Of a stretch of DNA of 64,000 nucleotides, positions 10,021-17,918 are shown one piece after another. The position numbers and the translations under genes are program-made. A model generated the notes under the pieces. That model had not been told where the DNA came from. It made no database searches and saw only the letters and a program-made list of their open reading frames with translations. The DNA is from Hyphomicrobium sp. (GTDB lineage Bacteria > Pseudomonadota > Alphaproteobacteria > Rhizobiales > Hyphomicrobiaceae): NCBI GenBank assembly GCA_025351425.1, contig JANXVY010000034.1:39048-103047 (forward strand), in the 5' to 3' direction. How positions within the stretch are numbered: position 1 is the first letter of the stretch; every line of letters begins with the position of its first letter.

Positions 10021-10419
10021 ATGGCGATTGAATCTGTGCTGAAGACTGGCTGGGCCGTAGTGGCCTTGCTGACGCTGTTGGCGAGCCCGGTCGTGGCCGA
10101 AGATATAGCAGCACCAAGTGAGTTTCAGCGCTATTGCGCCCTCTGCCATGGCCCCGATGGGCGCGGCGTCGGCGTGGTGACAGAAGGCGAGAACACGCGC
10201 AAGGCCGCCGACTTGACCCAGATCACCAAGCGCAACAACGGAAACTTTCCTTTCAGCAAGGTGGCTGGGATCATCTGGCAGGGCGGGGCGGTCGCAGAAC
10301 ACAAATCGAAGCTCATGCCGTCGTGGGGCGCGTTCTACGGCGAACAAGTCGATCCCATCTTCGCCAAGGCGATGGTGTTCGATTTGACGCAGTACGTCGA
10401 AACCCTTCAGGATAAGTAG
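10021..10419 (+). CDS. Secreted mono-haem c-type cytochrome
   Basis: A 132-residue protein with a Sec signal peptide (hydrophobic stretch WAVVALLTLLASPVVA, cleavage near AxA-type VVAED) and one haem c motif YCALCH about 14 residues into the mature chain. A Met ligand is probably in KLMPSWGAF. I chose the ATG at 10021 because GGAGG lies nine bases upstream and it yields a clean signal peptide; an earlier ATG at 9964 overlaps the ATPase stop. It resembles small class I cytochromes with a KLMPSW segment. It may donate electrons to cbb3 oxidase encoded downstream, but its tight link to the ABC exporter is unexplained. Confidence 0.85.
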   Translation: MAIESVLKTGWAVVALLTLLASPVVAEDIAAPSEFQRYCALCHGPDGRGVGVVTEGENTRKAADLTQITKRNNGNFPFSKVAGIIWQGGAVAEHKSKLMPSWGAFYGEQVDPIFAKAMVFDLTQYVETLQDK

Positions 10420-10461
10420 CGGCCAGGAAGAGGCAGCCCACATTGAGACAAGGTTCGCCGC

Positions 10462-12024
10462 GTGACGCAGGCAACAGTGCAAGCTGAAGTTCAAGCGGAC
10501 GTCTTTGCGTTCCTCCGCCAACCGTCGTCCTGGCCCCAAGATCCAGCACCTGCCGCCGTCGACGTCATCGAGACCCATGGCGCGAAGGTGTTTCTGGCGG
10601 GCGGTGACGTGTTGAAGGTCAAGCGCGCGGTGCGGCTGCCGTATCTCGACTTTTCCACCCTCGAGGCCCGCCACGCGTATCTGCAGCGCGAAATCGAGAT
10701 CAACGCGCCGCATGCGCCCGAAATCTATTTGAACCTCGTCGCGATCACGCGGGAGAGTGATGGCAGGCTCGCTATCGGGGGCAGTGGGAGGCCGGTCGAA
10801 TGGGCGCTGCGGATGCGCCGGTTCGCGCAGGACCAGCTGATGGCCCGCTACGCCGGCGAGCAGCGCTTAACCCGCAACCTTGCGGTCCAGCTGGCGGACG
10901 CCGTCGTGCGCTATCACCGCACGGCCCCCGTACAGCCAGATGCAACAGATCCGATGCCGGCGATTTTCGAGCCCGTGATGGCCCACATCAACGAGGCATC
11001 TGGCACGAAGGTTCGCGCGGTGGCCCGGGACTTCGAACGGGGTGTCCGCGCAAGCCTGGCTCGAAGCGCGCCCGTGCGCGAGCAGCGCGCGCAGTCGGGA
11101 TTCATCCGCCGCTGCCATGGCGACTTGCATCTGGGCAATGTGGTGGTGTGGAACGGCGAGCCGGTGCCGTTTGATGCGATCGAGTTCGACGAAAAACTCG
11201 CGACGATCGACACGCTGTACGATCTTGCGTTCCTGCTGATGGACCTGGAGCGCCACGGCGCGCGCGCTGCGGCCAACACGATCCTCAACCGCTATCTGTG
11301 GCGCACAGGAGATCCGGCGGACCTGCAGGGATTGCAGGCCCTGCCGGCATTCATGAGCATTCGGGCCGGAATCCGGGCCATGGTGGCGCTGGACCGCGCG
11401 CGGCTCGGCACTGGATACGACGACTGCCCCATAGATCATGCGATCGACACGCTGGAGCAGGGGACGAGTCTTGCGACGCCGGGGCCTGCACGGCTCGTCG
11501 TGGCCGGCGGTCTGTCTGGCACCGGGAAGACGACACTGGCGGCAGCGCTCGCCCCGGCGATCGGAGCGGCCCCGGGTGCGATCCACATCCGCACCGATCT
11601 GGAACGCAAATGGCTGTTTGGCGCAGATGAATTCGAGACTTTGCCTCCGGCGGCCTACTCCAAACACGCCGCGGCCCGCGTTTATGAACGTGTCGAGACG
11701 CGTACGCGCCTCGCGCTGGCGGCCGGTCACGCCGTGGTGCTCGACGGGGTGTTTGCGCAGGCGCACGAACGGGAGGCCGCAGCCCGGCTTGCGCGCGACG
11801 CCGGCGTTCCGTTTACGGGGTTCTGGCTTGCGGCCGATCCGGGCGTGATGATGGCCCGCGTTGCAGCCCGCACACACGATGCGTCCGACGCCACTCCCCG
11901 CGTTGTCGAGAGCCAGCTCGCATTGGACACAGGCGTGATCGACTGGCTGCGGCTGGATGCGGGCGGCACACCAGGAGAGGTGCTCGCCCGGGCTCACGCG
12001 GTGCTGAAGGTCGCACCCCACTAA
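10462..12024 (+). CDS. Aminoglycoside-phosphotransferase-like kinase fused to a P-loop (zeta-toxin-like) kinase
   Basis: A 520-residue fusion. The N-terminal half is an APH/choline-kinase-like fold with the catalytic loop CHGDLHLGNVV and the Mg-binding acidic segment FDAIEFDEKLATIDTLYDLA. The C-terminal half begins with a Walker A GGLSGTGKTTLAAAL around residue 353 and resembles the AAA_33/zeta kinase group. Proteins of this architecture are widespread and functionally uncharacterised. The GTG start at 10462 has a weak AAGG upstream. It precedes the cco promoter region and is read in the same direction as the cytochrome gene 42 bases upstream. No resistance role should be assumed. Confidence 0.86.
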   Translation: MTQATVQAEVQADVFAFLRQPSSWPQDPAPAAVDVIETHGAKVFLAGGDVLKVKRAVRLPYLDFSTLEARHAYLQREIEINAPHAPEIYLNLVAITRESDGRLAIGGSGRPVEWALRMRRFAQDQLMARYAGEQRLTRNLAVQLADAVVRYHRTAPVQPDATDPMPAIFEPVMAHINEASGTKVRAVARDFERGVRASLARSAPVREQRAQSGFIRRCHGDLHLGNVVVWNGEPVPFDAIEFDEKLATIDTLYDLAFLLMDLERHGARAAANTILNRYLWRTGDPADLQGLQALPAFMSIRAGIRAMVALDRARLGTGYDDCPIDHAIDTLEQGTSLATPGPARLVVAGGLSGTGKTTLAAALAPAIGAAPGAIHIRTDLERKWLFGADEFETLPPAAYSKHAAARVYERVETRTRLALAAGHAVVLDGVFAQAHEREAAARLARDAGVPFTGFWLAADPGVMMARVAARTHDASDATPRVVESQLALDTGVIDWLRLDAGGTPGEVLARAHAVLKVAPH

Positions 12025-12045
12025 GGTCGGAAAAGGCCGCGAGCC

Positions 12046-12059
12046 TTGACTTGCATCAA
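12046..12059. promoter_or_regulatory. FNR/FixK-type box upstream of ccoN
   Basis: TTGAC-TTGC-ATCAA matches the TTGA-N6-TCAA consensus at every fixed position. It is centred about 90 bases upstream of the ccoN start. In alphaproteobacteria ccoNOQP is a classic FnrL/FixK target under low oxygen, so this site is credible both by sequence and by context. Confidence 0.85.
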
Positions 12060-12142
12060 GGATCCGGCCGGTCGCGGATGCTCTGGATGAGCGCACTTAC
12101 AAGCTGGGAAACGTTTGCGTCCAGCCCGCAGCAGGGGGAGCC

Positions 12143-13810
12143 ATGCCGACATCATTGCCCAAACACCACGTCGAACGAAACACAACGTCGGACATGCTAG
12201 CGTTTGTTGCTGGCATTTTATTTGCTGGCTATGGCCTTTTCGTGGCCTTTACGTCCCACGATGAGGCCATGGCGTTTCACGGCTTCTTGCTGGGCGCCGC
12301 ATCGCTGGCCGCCATCGGTGCCGTGCTGACGGTAGGCTTTGGGCGTCCCGACTCAGCCCCGCCGACGGACTATATGGATGGGCCCATCAAGGTCGCGACG
12401 ATCGCAGCCATGGTGTGGGGCATCGCCGGCTTCACGGTCGGGCTCATCATTGCCTGCCAGTTGGCCTTCCCGGTGCTGAACCTCGACATGCCCTGGACCA
12501 GCTTCGGCAGGTTGCGCCCCTTGCACACGTCGGCGGTGATCTTCGCATTCGGCGGGAACGTGCTGTTGGCGACGTCGTTCTATGTCGTGCAGCGCACGAG
12601 CCATGCCCGCCTCGCGGGACGCTGGTCGCCGTGGTTCGTGGTGTGGGGCTATCAGCTGTTCATCGCCATCGCCGGCACGGGCTACGTGCTAGGCATCACG
12701 CAGGGCAAGGAATACGCCGAGCCCGAATGGTACGCCGACCTCTGGCTGACGATCGTCTGGGTCACCTATCTGCTGGTCTTCCTGGGCACGCTGGCCAAGC
12801 GCCGCGAACCCCATATCTACGTCGCCAACTGGTTCTTCCTGGCTTTCATCGTCACGGTCGCGATGCTGCACCTCGTAAACAACGCAGCCATCCCCGTCAG
12901 CATCGTCAGCCCGAAGAGCTATATCCTCTATTCGGGCGTCCAGGACGCCATGACGCAATGGTGGTACGGCCACAACGCGGTCGGCTTCTTCCTGACCGCC
13001 GGCTTCCTTGGGATCATGTACTACTTCATTCCCAAGCGCGTCGAACGGCCGGTTTATTCCTACCGCCTTTCGATTGTGCACTTCTGGACGCTGATCTTTC
13101 TCTACATCTGGGCGGGACCCCACCACTTGCACTACACGGCCCTGCCGGACTGGGCGCAGACCCTCGGCATGACGTTCTCGATCATGCTCTGGATGCCCTC
13201 GTGGGGCGGCATGATCAACGGCCTGATGACTCTGTCGGGGGCCTGGGACAAGCTGCGCACCGACCCGGTCGTGCGCTTCCTCGTGGTGTCGGTTGCCTTC
13301 TACGGCATGTCGACGTTCGAAGGCCCGCTGATGTCGATCAAGGCCGTCAACTCGCTCTCGCACTACACGGACTGGACGATCGGCCACGTGCATTCGGGCG
13401 CCCTTGGTTGGGTGGCCATGGTGTCGTTCGGCGCGATCTACTGCCTCGTTCCGTGGCTGTGGAAGCGCGAGGGCCTGTATTCGATGCGTCTTGTCGAATG
13501 GCACTTCTGGATCTCGACCATCGGCATCTTGCTCTACATCACCGCGATGTGGGTTTCGGGCATCACGCAGGGTCTGATGTGGCGTGCCTACGACAAGCTG
13601 GGCTTCCTCCAATACTCGTTCATCGAAACCGTGGAAGCGATGAAACCCTACTACGTTATCCGCGCGGCCGGCGGCGCACTGTTCCTGATCGGGGCGCTGA
13701 TCATGGCCTACAACATTTGGCGCACGGTCCGTGGTGACGCGATCACCGACCTTGCCGACCAACCGCGTGTCGCAGCCAGCCCTGCGCTCCGCGTAAGCCC
13801 GGCAGAATAA
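12143..13810 (+). CDS. ccoN: cbb3-type cytochrome c oxidase subunit I
   Basis: A 555-residue catalytic subunit of the high-affinity terminal oxidase. It holds the low-spin haem b and the haem b3-CuB centre and reduces oxygen to water while pumping protons. It is very hydrophobic with about 14 membrane helices. Visible metal-ligand regions include [27 protein letters not shown], the HH pair in [13 protein letters not shown] and the C-terminal HVHSGALGW. An extra N-terminal helix pair is present, as in many alphaproteobacterial CcoN. It heads ccoNOQP and follows an FNR/FixK box. Confidence 0.97.
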   Translation: MPTSLPKHHVERNTTSDMLAFVAGILFAGYGLFVAFTSHDEAMAFHGFLLGAASLAAIGAVLTVGFGRPDSAPPTDYMDGPIKVATIAAMVWGIAGFTVGLIIACQLAFPVLNLDMPWTSFGRLRPLHTSAVIFAFGGNVLLATSFYVVQRTSHARLAGRWSPWFVVWGYQLFIAIAGTGYVLGITQGKEYAEPEWYADLWLTIVWVTYLLVFLGTLAKRREPHIYVANWFFLAFIVTVAMLHLVNNAAIPVSIVSPKSYILYSGVQDAMTQWWYGHNAVGFFLTAGFLGIMYYFIPKRVERPVYSYRLSIVHFWTLIFLYIWAGPHHLHYTALPDWAQTLGMTFSIMLWMPSWGGMINGLMTLSGAWDKLRTDPVVRFLVVSVAFYGMSTFEGPLMSIKAVNSLSHYTDWTIGHVHSGALGWVAMVSFGAIYCLVPWLWKREGLYSMRLVEWHFWISTIGILLYITAMWVSGITQGLMWRAYDKLGFLQYSFIETVEAMKPYYVIRAAGGALFLIGALIMAYNIWRTVRGDAITDLADQPRVAASPALRVSPAE

Positions 13811-13822
13811 GGGGGATCGACC

Positions 13823-14551
13823 ATGAACCACGGTATTTTCGAAAAGAACTCAATCATCCTGCTGGTCGGCATCCTGATCGTCGTATCGATCGGCGGCCTG
13901 GTGCAGATTGCCCCGCTGTTCTGGGTCGACAGCACGATCGAGAAGGTGCAGGGCATGCGTCCCTACACCCCGCTCGAACAGGCAGGCCGCGACATCTACC
14001 TGCGGGAAGGGTGCTACAACTGTCATAGCCAGATGATCCGCACGCTCCGCGACGAGGTGGAGCGCTACGGTCACTACTCGCTGGCTGCCGAAAGCATGTA
14101 CGACCACCCCTTCCAGTGGGGATCGAAGCGGACGGGGCCCGATCTCGCCCGAGTCGGTGGCAAGTACTCCGATCAATGGCACGCCGACCACATGGCTAAC
14201 CCGCGCGCGGTCGTGCCCGAGAGCATCATGCCGAGCTATTCCTGGCTCGCCAAACGCAAGCTCGACACGAGCGAACTCGAGGCGCGCACCAAGACCTTGA
14301 GAATGGTGGGCGTGCCCTACACGGACGAGATGGTCGCCAACGTCACCGCCGACATTGCAGCCCAAATCAACCCAGACAGCAAAGCCGCGCGCGAGCTTCT
14401 CAAGCGGTATCCCAAGGCCAAGGTCGCCAAGTTCGACGGCGTCCCCGGCACAGAGCCGAGCGAACTCGACGCCATGATCGCCTACCTTCAGATCCTCGGT
14501 CAGATGGTTGACTTCGCGACCTTCGACGCCGCTGGCCCGAACCTGCGCTGA
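13823..14551 (+). CDS. ccoO: cbb3-type cytochrome c oxidase mono-haem subunit II
   Basis: A 242-residue membrane-anchored c-type cytochrome of the cbb3 oxidase. A single N-terminal helix (residues 10-32) anchors it, followed by the haem c motif Cys64-x-x-Cys67-His68 in [15 protein letters not shown]. The segments [17 protein letters not shown] and SIMPSYSWL are characteristic of CcoO; the Met in the latter is the likely sixth haem ligand. It passes electrons from CcoP to CcoN. It lies 12 bases after ccoN with GGGGGA ahead of the start. Confidence 0.97.
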   Translation: MNHGIFEKNSIILLVGILIVVSIGGLVQIAPLFWVDSTIEKVQGMRPYTPLEQAGRDIYLREGCYNCHSQMIRTLRDEVERYGHYSLAAESMYDHPFQWGSKRTGPDLARVGGKYSDQWHADHMANPRAVVPESIMPSYSWLAKRKLDTSELEARTKTLRMVGVPYTDEMVANVTADIAAQINPDSKAARELLKRYPKAKVAKFDGVPGTEPSELDAMIAYLQILGQMVDFATFDAAGPNLR

Positions 14552-14564
14552 GGAGGAAACAGTC

Positions 14565-14744
14565 ATGACATATGAAACTGTGGCGGCTCTCAGCCAGGTG
14601 ACGACGCTGCTGATGTTCGTCGCGATGTTCGCAGCCGTGGTGACCTACGCGCTGTGGCCTAGCAATGGGACAGTATTCGAAAAGGTACAGCGCCAGTCGC
14701 TGGATCTCGACACCAAATCCGAAAAAGCAGGGGTGATGAAATGA
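14565..14744 (+). CDS. ccoQ: cbb3-type cytochrome oxidase subunit IV
   Basis: A 59-residue single-helix membrane protein (TTLLMFVAMFAAVVTYALWP) between ccoO and ccoP. CcoQ stabilises the interaction of CcoP with the CcoNO core. The start at 14565 is preceded by a strong AGGAGGAAAC, and the stop overlaps the ccoP start by four bases (ATGA), so its translation is coupled to ccoP. Confidence 0.93.
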   Translation: MTYETVAALSQVTTLLMFVAMFAAVVTYALWPSNGTVFEKVQRQSLDLDTKSEKAGVMK

Positions 14745-15616
14745 GCAGCGAGAAACCCCTGGTCGAAGAGGGCACTGGCGTTACGACGACGGGCCACGTC
14801 TGGGATGACGACATCCGCGAATGGAACAAGCCGCTGCCCAAGTGGTGGCTATATTCCTTCTACGTTTGCATCCTTATCGCCATGGTGATGTGGTACCTCT
14901 ACCCGAGCTGGCCAACCCTCAACGGCTACACGAAAGGATCGCTGGGCTACAGCCAGCGGGCGACCGTCGCCGGCGAGATCGCCGCCGCCCGCCGCGGGCA
15001 GGACGCCTTCCGCAAGCAGCTCGAAAGCGCGCCGCTGGAGCAGGTAAAAAGCAACCCCGAGCTGTTGCGGTTCGCCATGGCGAGCGGTGCCGCTTCGTTC
15101 CAGACCAACTGCGCGCCCTGCCATGGGCGCGGTGCGCAGGGCGCGATCGGCTATCCCAACCTAAATGACGACGACTGGCTCTGGGGCGGCACGATCGCGG
15201 ACATCGAACAGACACTGCTCTACGGGATTCGGTCCGACCACAAAGACACGCGTGTCAGCCAGATGCCGAAGTTCGGGACCGACAAGATACTGAAGCCGGA
15301 CGAGATTGACGCGGCCGCCAACTATGTGGCGAGCCTATCGAAGCTGCCGAGCGATGCGGATAAGGCCAAGAAGGGCGCGGCGATCTATGCCGAGCAGTGC
15401 GCTGCCTGCCACGGCCCGGAGGGACGCGGCAACACCGAACTCGGCGCGCCGAACTTGACCGACGGGATCTGGCTCTACGGCTCCAGTCCTGAACAAATCC
15501 GCCAGAGTATCGAAACGGGTCGCGGCGGCATGATGCCGGCGTGGTCGGGTCGCCTCGACAAGACGACGATCAAGTCGCTTGCCGTCTACGTGCACAGCCT
15601 AGGCGGGGGTCGTTGA
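14741..15616 (+). CDS. ccoP: cbb3-type cytochrome c oxidase di-haem subunit III
   Basis: A 291-residue di-haem c subunit that accepts electrons from soluble cytochrome c and hands them to CcoO. The N-terminus has the CcoP signature HVWDDDIREWNKPLPKWW, then a membrane helix. Two periplasmic cytochrome domains follow, with motifs TNCAPCHGRGAQG and EQCAACHGPEGRG. Met ligand segments are SQMPKFG and GMMPAW. Length is normal for the family. It is the last structural gene of ccoNOQP. Confidence 0.96.
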   Translation: MSSEKPLVEEGTGVTTTGHVWDDDIREWNKPLPKWWLYSFYVCILIAMVMWYLYPSWPTLNGYTKGSLGYSQRATVAGEIAAARRGQDAFRKQLESAPLEQVKSNPELLRFAMASGAASFQTNCAPCHGRGAQGAIGYPNLNDDDWLWGGTIADIEQTLLYGIRSDHKDTRVSQMPKFGTDKILKPDEIDAAANYVASLSKLPSDADKAKKGAAIYAEQCAACHGPEGRGNTELGAPNLTDGIWLYGSSPEQIRQSIETGRGGMMPAWSGRLDKTTIKSLAVYVHSLGGGR

Positions 15617-15647
15617 CCTCTGCCCTTTCTAAGAACAGGATGACGCC

Positions 15648-15872
15648 ATGTGCTGCTGTGGGTCGGGTCTCGCGATTGCGTGTGCACTTGCCGAGGCCAA
15701 AGCCGACGGCGCGCGCATGGCGTCAAGTCCGCGAACTGCTACGGATCAAGGTTGCCTGACCCAGGTGTCCCTGATGTGCGTGCCAACCGAACGTTCGCAG
15801 CCCTTGACGCGGTTTGCAGGCTGGCTTCGCTACCTGGGTGTGGCAATCGGTGTTGAAGGCCGGGAACGATGA
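15648..15872 (+). CDS. Possible small Cys-rich protein between ccoP and ccoG
   Basis: A 74-codon open frame fills most of the 252 bases between ccoP and ccoG. An AGGA lies seven bases before the ATG, and the stop overlaps the ccoG start as ATGA, a coupling arrangement used elsewhere in this locus. The product begins MCCCGSGLAIACALAEAKAD, with three consecutive cysteines, and otherwise has no motif I recognise. It could be a real copper- or assembly-related peptide, or a chance frame in spacer DNA. Context and start signals favour it only weakly. Confidence 0.35.
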   Translation: MCCCGSGLAIACALAEAKADGARMASSPRTATDQGCLTQVSLMCVPTERSQPLTRFAGWLRYLGVAIGVEGRER

Positions 15873-17440
15873 CATCACTGAAGCCGCCGGAATTGAAACC
15901 CAACGACTTCATCCACGGCGAGAGCAGCTTCTCCGCGCCCGGGATTGCGCGCGATGACGTCGAGGCGGTCAACCGGGCGAAACCGCGCGAATTCTACGCT
16001 CCGCGTCCCGCGATCTACCCCAAGCAAGCGCACGGCACCTTCCGCCGCATTAAGTGGATCGTCATGGCGGTGACGCTGGGCATCTATTACGCGCTGCCCT
16101 GGATCCGATGGAACCGCGGTCCCGACTTGCCCGATCAGGCGGTTCTGATCGACCTTGAGCACAACCGCTATTTCTTCTTCTTCCTCGAAATTTGGCCGCA
16201 GGAATTCTATTACATCACGGGCCTGCTGATCGTTTCGGCGCTGGGCCTGTTCCTGTTCACGGCGGTCGCCGGCCGCGTCTGGTGCGGTTACACCTGCCCG
16301 CAGACGGTGTGGACCGACCTGATGATCGCGGTCGAGCGCTTCTGGCAAGGCGACCGCAACGAGCGCATTCGGCTCGACAAGCAGCCCTGGGGCGCCGTCA
16401 AGATCTTCAAGAAGGGTATGACGCATCTGTCCTGGCTGTTGATCGGCCTCGCGACCGGCGGCGCGTTCGTATTCTTCTTCCGCGATGCGCCCACGCTTGC
16501 GGCTGAGCTGGTGACGGGCACCGCGCCCGAATCCGCCTACTTCTTCATGGGGATCTTTGCGCTTACGACTTACGTGCTGGGCGGCCTCGCCCGCGAGCAG
16601 GTCTGCATCTACATGTGCCCCTGGCCACGGATCCAGGGCGCGATGACCGACCGCCACACGTTGCTGATCAGCTATCGCCCCGAGCGCGGCGAGCCCCGTG
16701 GCCCCCACAAGAAGAACGACAGTTGGGACGGTCGCGGCGACTGTATCGATTGCCAGGCCTGCATCGCCGTGTGCCCGACCGGCATCGATATTCGCGACGG
16801 CTCGCAGCTCGAGTGCATCCAGTGCGCGCTGTGCATCGACGCGTGTAACGATATCATGACCAAGGTCGGCCGTCCGGCCAACCTCATCACCTACGACACG
16901 GTCGCCAAGCAGGAAGCAAAGGCCGCCGGCCTCCACGAGCCGTTCCGCCCCGTGCGCCCGCGCACGATTCTTTATACGGGGGCGCTGGTCGTGGTGAGCG
17001 CGATCATGCTGGTGGCGTGGTTCAATCGTACGCTGCTGGAAATCAATGTGTTGCACGACCGCAACCCGCCATACGTTCAGCTTTCCGACGGCAGCGTGCG
17101 CAATGGCTACACTGTAAAACTGCTCAATAAGCGGCCCGAACCGCGCACACTCTTGTTAGAGACGGAAGGCTTGCCGGGTGCCATGGTCGGCATCATCGGT
17201 GTGGATCCGAGCGAACACGGTCATGTCCACGTACCGACAGACGAATTGCGCGAGGTGCGGGTTCTGGTCAGCGTGCCGCCGGCCGAAGCGGCCAAGCTCG
17301 GCGCCTCCTCGACCCCGTTCTGGCTCGTGCTTCACGACAGCGAAAACGGCACCCATACCAAGCGGGCCGCCAAGTTCCAGATACCGCAACCCCGGCATGA
17401 CAACGGACACGAAAAGGAAGACAATCATGAGCGCCACTGA
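15869..17440 (+). CDS. ccoG: cbb3 oxidase assembly polyferredoxin CcoG (cupric reductase)
   Basis: A 523-residue membrane protein with several N-terminal helices, the motif WCGYTCPQTVWTD, and a cytoplasmic di-cluster ferredoxin domain: CIDCQACIAVCPTGIDIRDG and LECIQCALCIDACNDIM. A periplasmic FixG C-terminal Ig-like domain follows. CcoG reduces Cu(II) to Cu(I) for CuB insertion into CcoN. It overlaps ccoH by 14 bases. Together with ccoHIS this forms the usual assembly operon, about 250 bases downstream of ccoP. Confidence 0.96.
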   Translation: MTSLKPPELKPNDFIHGESSFSAPGIARDDVEAVNRAKPREFYAPRPAIYPKQAHGTFRRIKWIVMAVTLGIYYALPWIRWNRGPDLPDQAVLIDLEHNRYFFFFLEIWPQEFYYITGLLIVSALGLFLFTAVAGRVWCGYTCPQTVWTDLMIAVERFWQGDRNERIRLDKQPWGAVKIFKKGMTHLSWLLIGLATGGAFVFFFRDAPTLAAELVTGTAPESAYFFMGIFALTTYVLGGLAREQVCIYMCPWPRIQGAMTDRHTLLISYRPERGEPRGPHKKNDSWDGRGDCIDCQACIAVCPTGIDIRDGSQLECIQCALCIDACNDIMTKVGRPANLITYDTVAKQEAKAAGLHEPFRPVRPRTILYTGALVVVSAIMLVAWFNRTLLEINVLHDRNPPYVQLSDGSVRNGYTVKLLNKRPEPRTLLLETEGLPGAMVGIIGVDPSEHGHVHVPTDELREVRVLVSVPPAEAAKLGASSTPFWLVLHDSENGTHTKRAAKFQIPQPRHDNGHEKEDNHERH

Positions 17441-17918
17441 TCGTGCTTTAAGCGGCCGCACCGTGCTGATCATTCTGGTCGCCTTTTTCGGCATCGTGTT
17501 CGCAGTCAACGGTTACTTCGCGTTCGCCGCCATCGATACCTACACGGGGGTGGTAGCGCAGGAGCCCTATCGCAAAGGCTTGACGTACAACCGCCGTATC
17601 GCCGCAGACGCACGTCAGAGCGAACTGCATTGGACGGCTGCGGTGGAGGCCGGTCGCGATGGGCACACCGCCGTCGATTTCGCGACCGCCGACGGCCGTC
17701 CGGTAACAGACCTCAAGCTCCAGGGAACGCTCGGCCGCCCCACGACCGACACCGCCGACCAGACCCTGACGTTCACCGAAACGAAGCCCGGACGCTATGA
17801 GACCCAGGGTGCGGCGCTGGACGCGGGCTCGTGGGTGGTTTCGATCGTGGCGCGATATGACGTTGCTGCGGCCGATCCGGTGTATCAATTGAGGAAGAGG
17901 CTATGGCTCAAGCCCTGA
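17427..17918 (+). CDS. ccoH: cbb3 oxidase assembly protein CcoH (FixH)
   Basis: A 163-residue protein with one N-terminal transmembrane helix (TVLIILVAFFGIVFAVNGYFA) and a periplasmic beta-rich FixH domain. The family motif AQEPYRKGLTYNRRIA follows the helix. CcoH interacts with the oxidase subunits during assembly. The ATG at 17427 has AAGGA upstream and lies inside the end of ccoG; it overlaps the start of ccoI by 16 bases. Confidence 0.93.
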   Translation: MSATDRALSGRTVLIILVAFFGIVFAVNGYFAFAAIDTYTGVVAQEPYRKGLTYNRRIAADARQSELHWTAAVEAGRDGHTAVDFATADGRPVTDLKLQGTLGRPTTDTADQTLTFTETKPGRYETQGAALDAGSWVVSIVARYDVAAADPVYQLRKRLWLKP

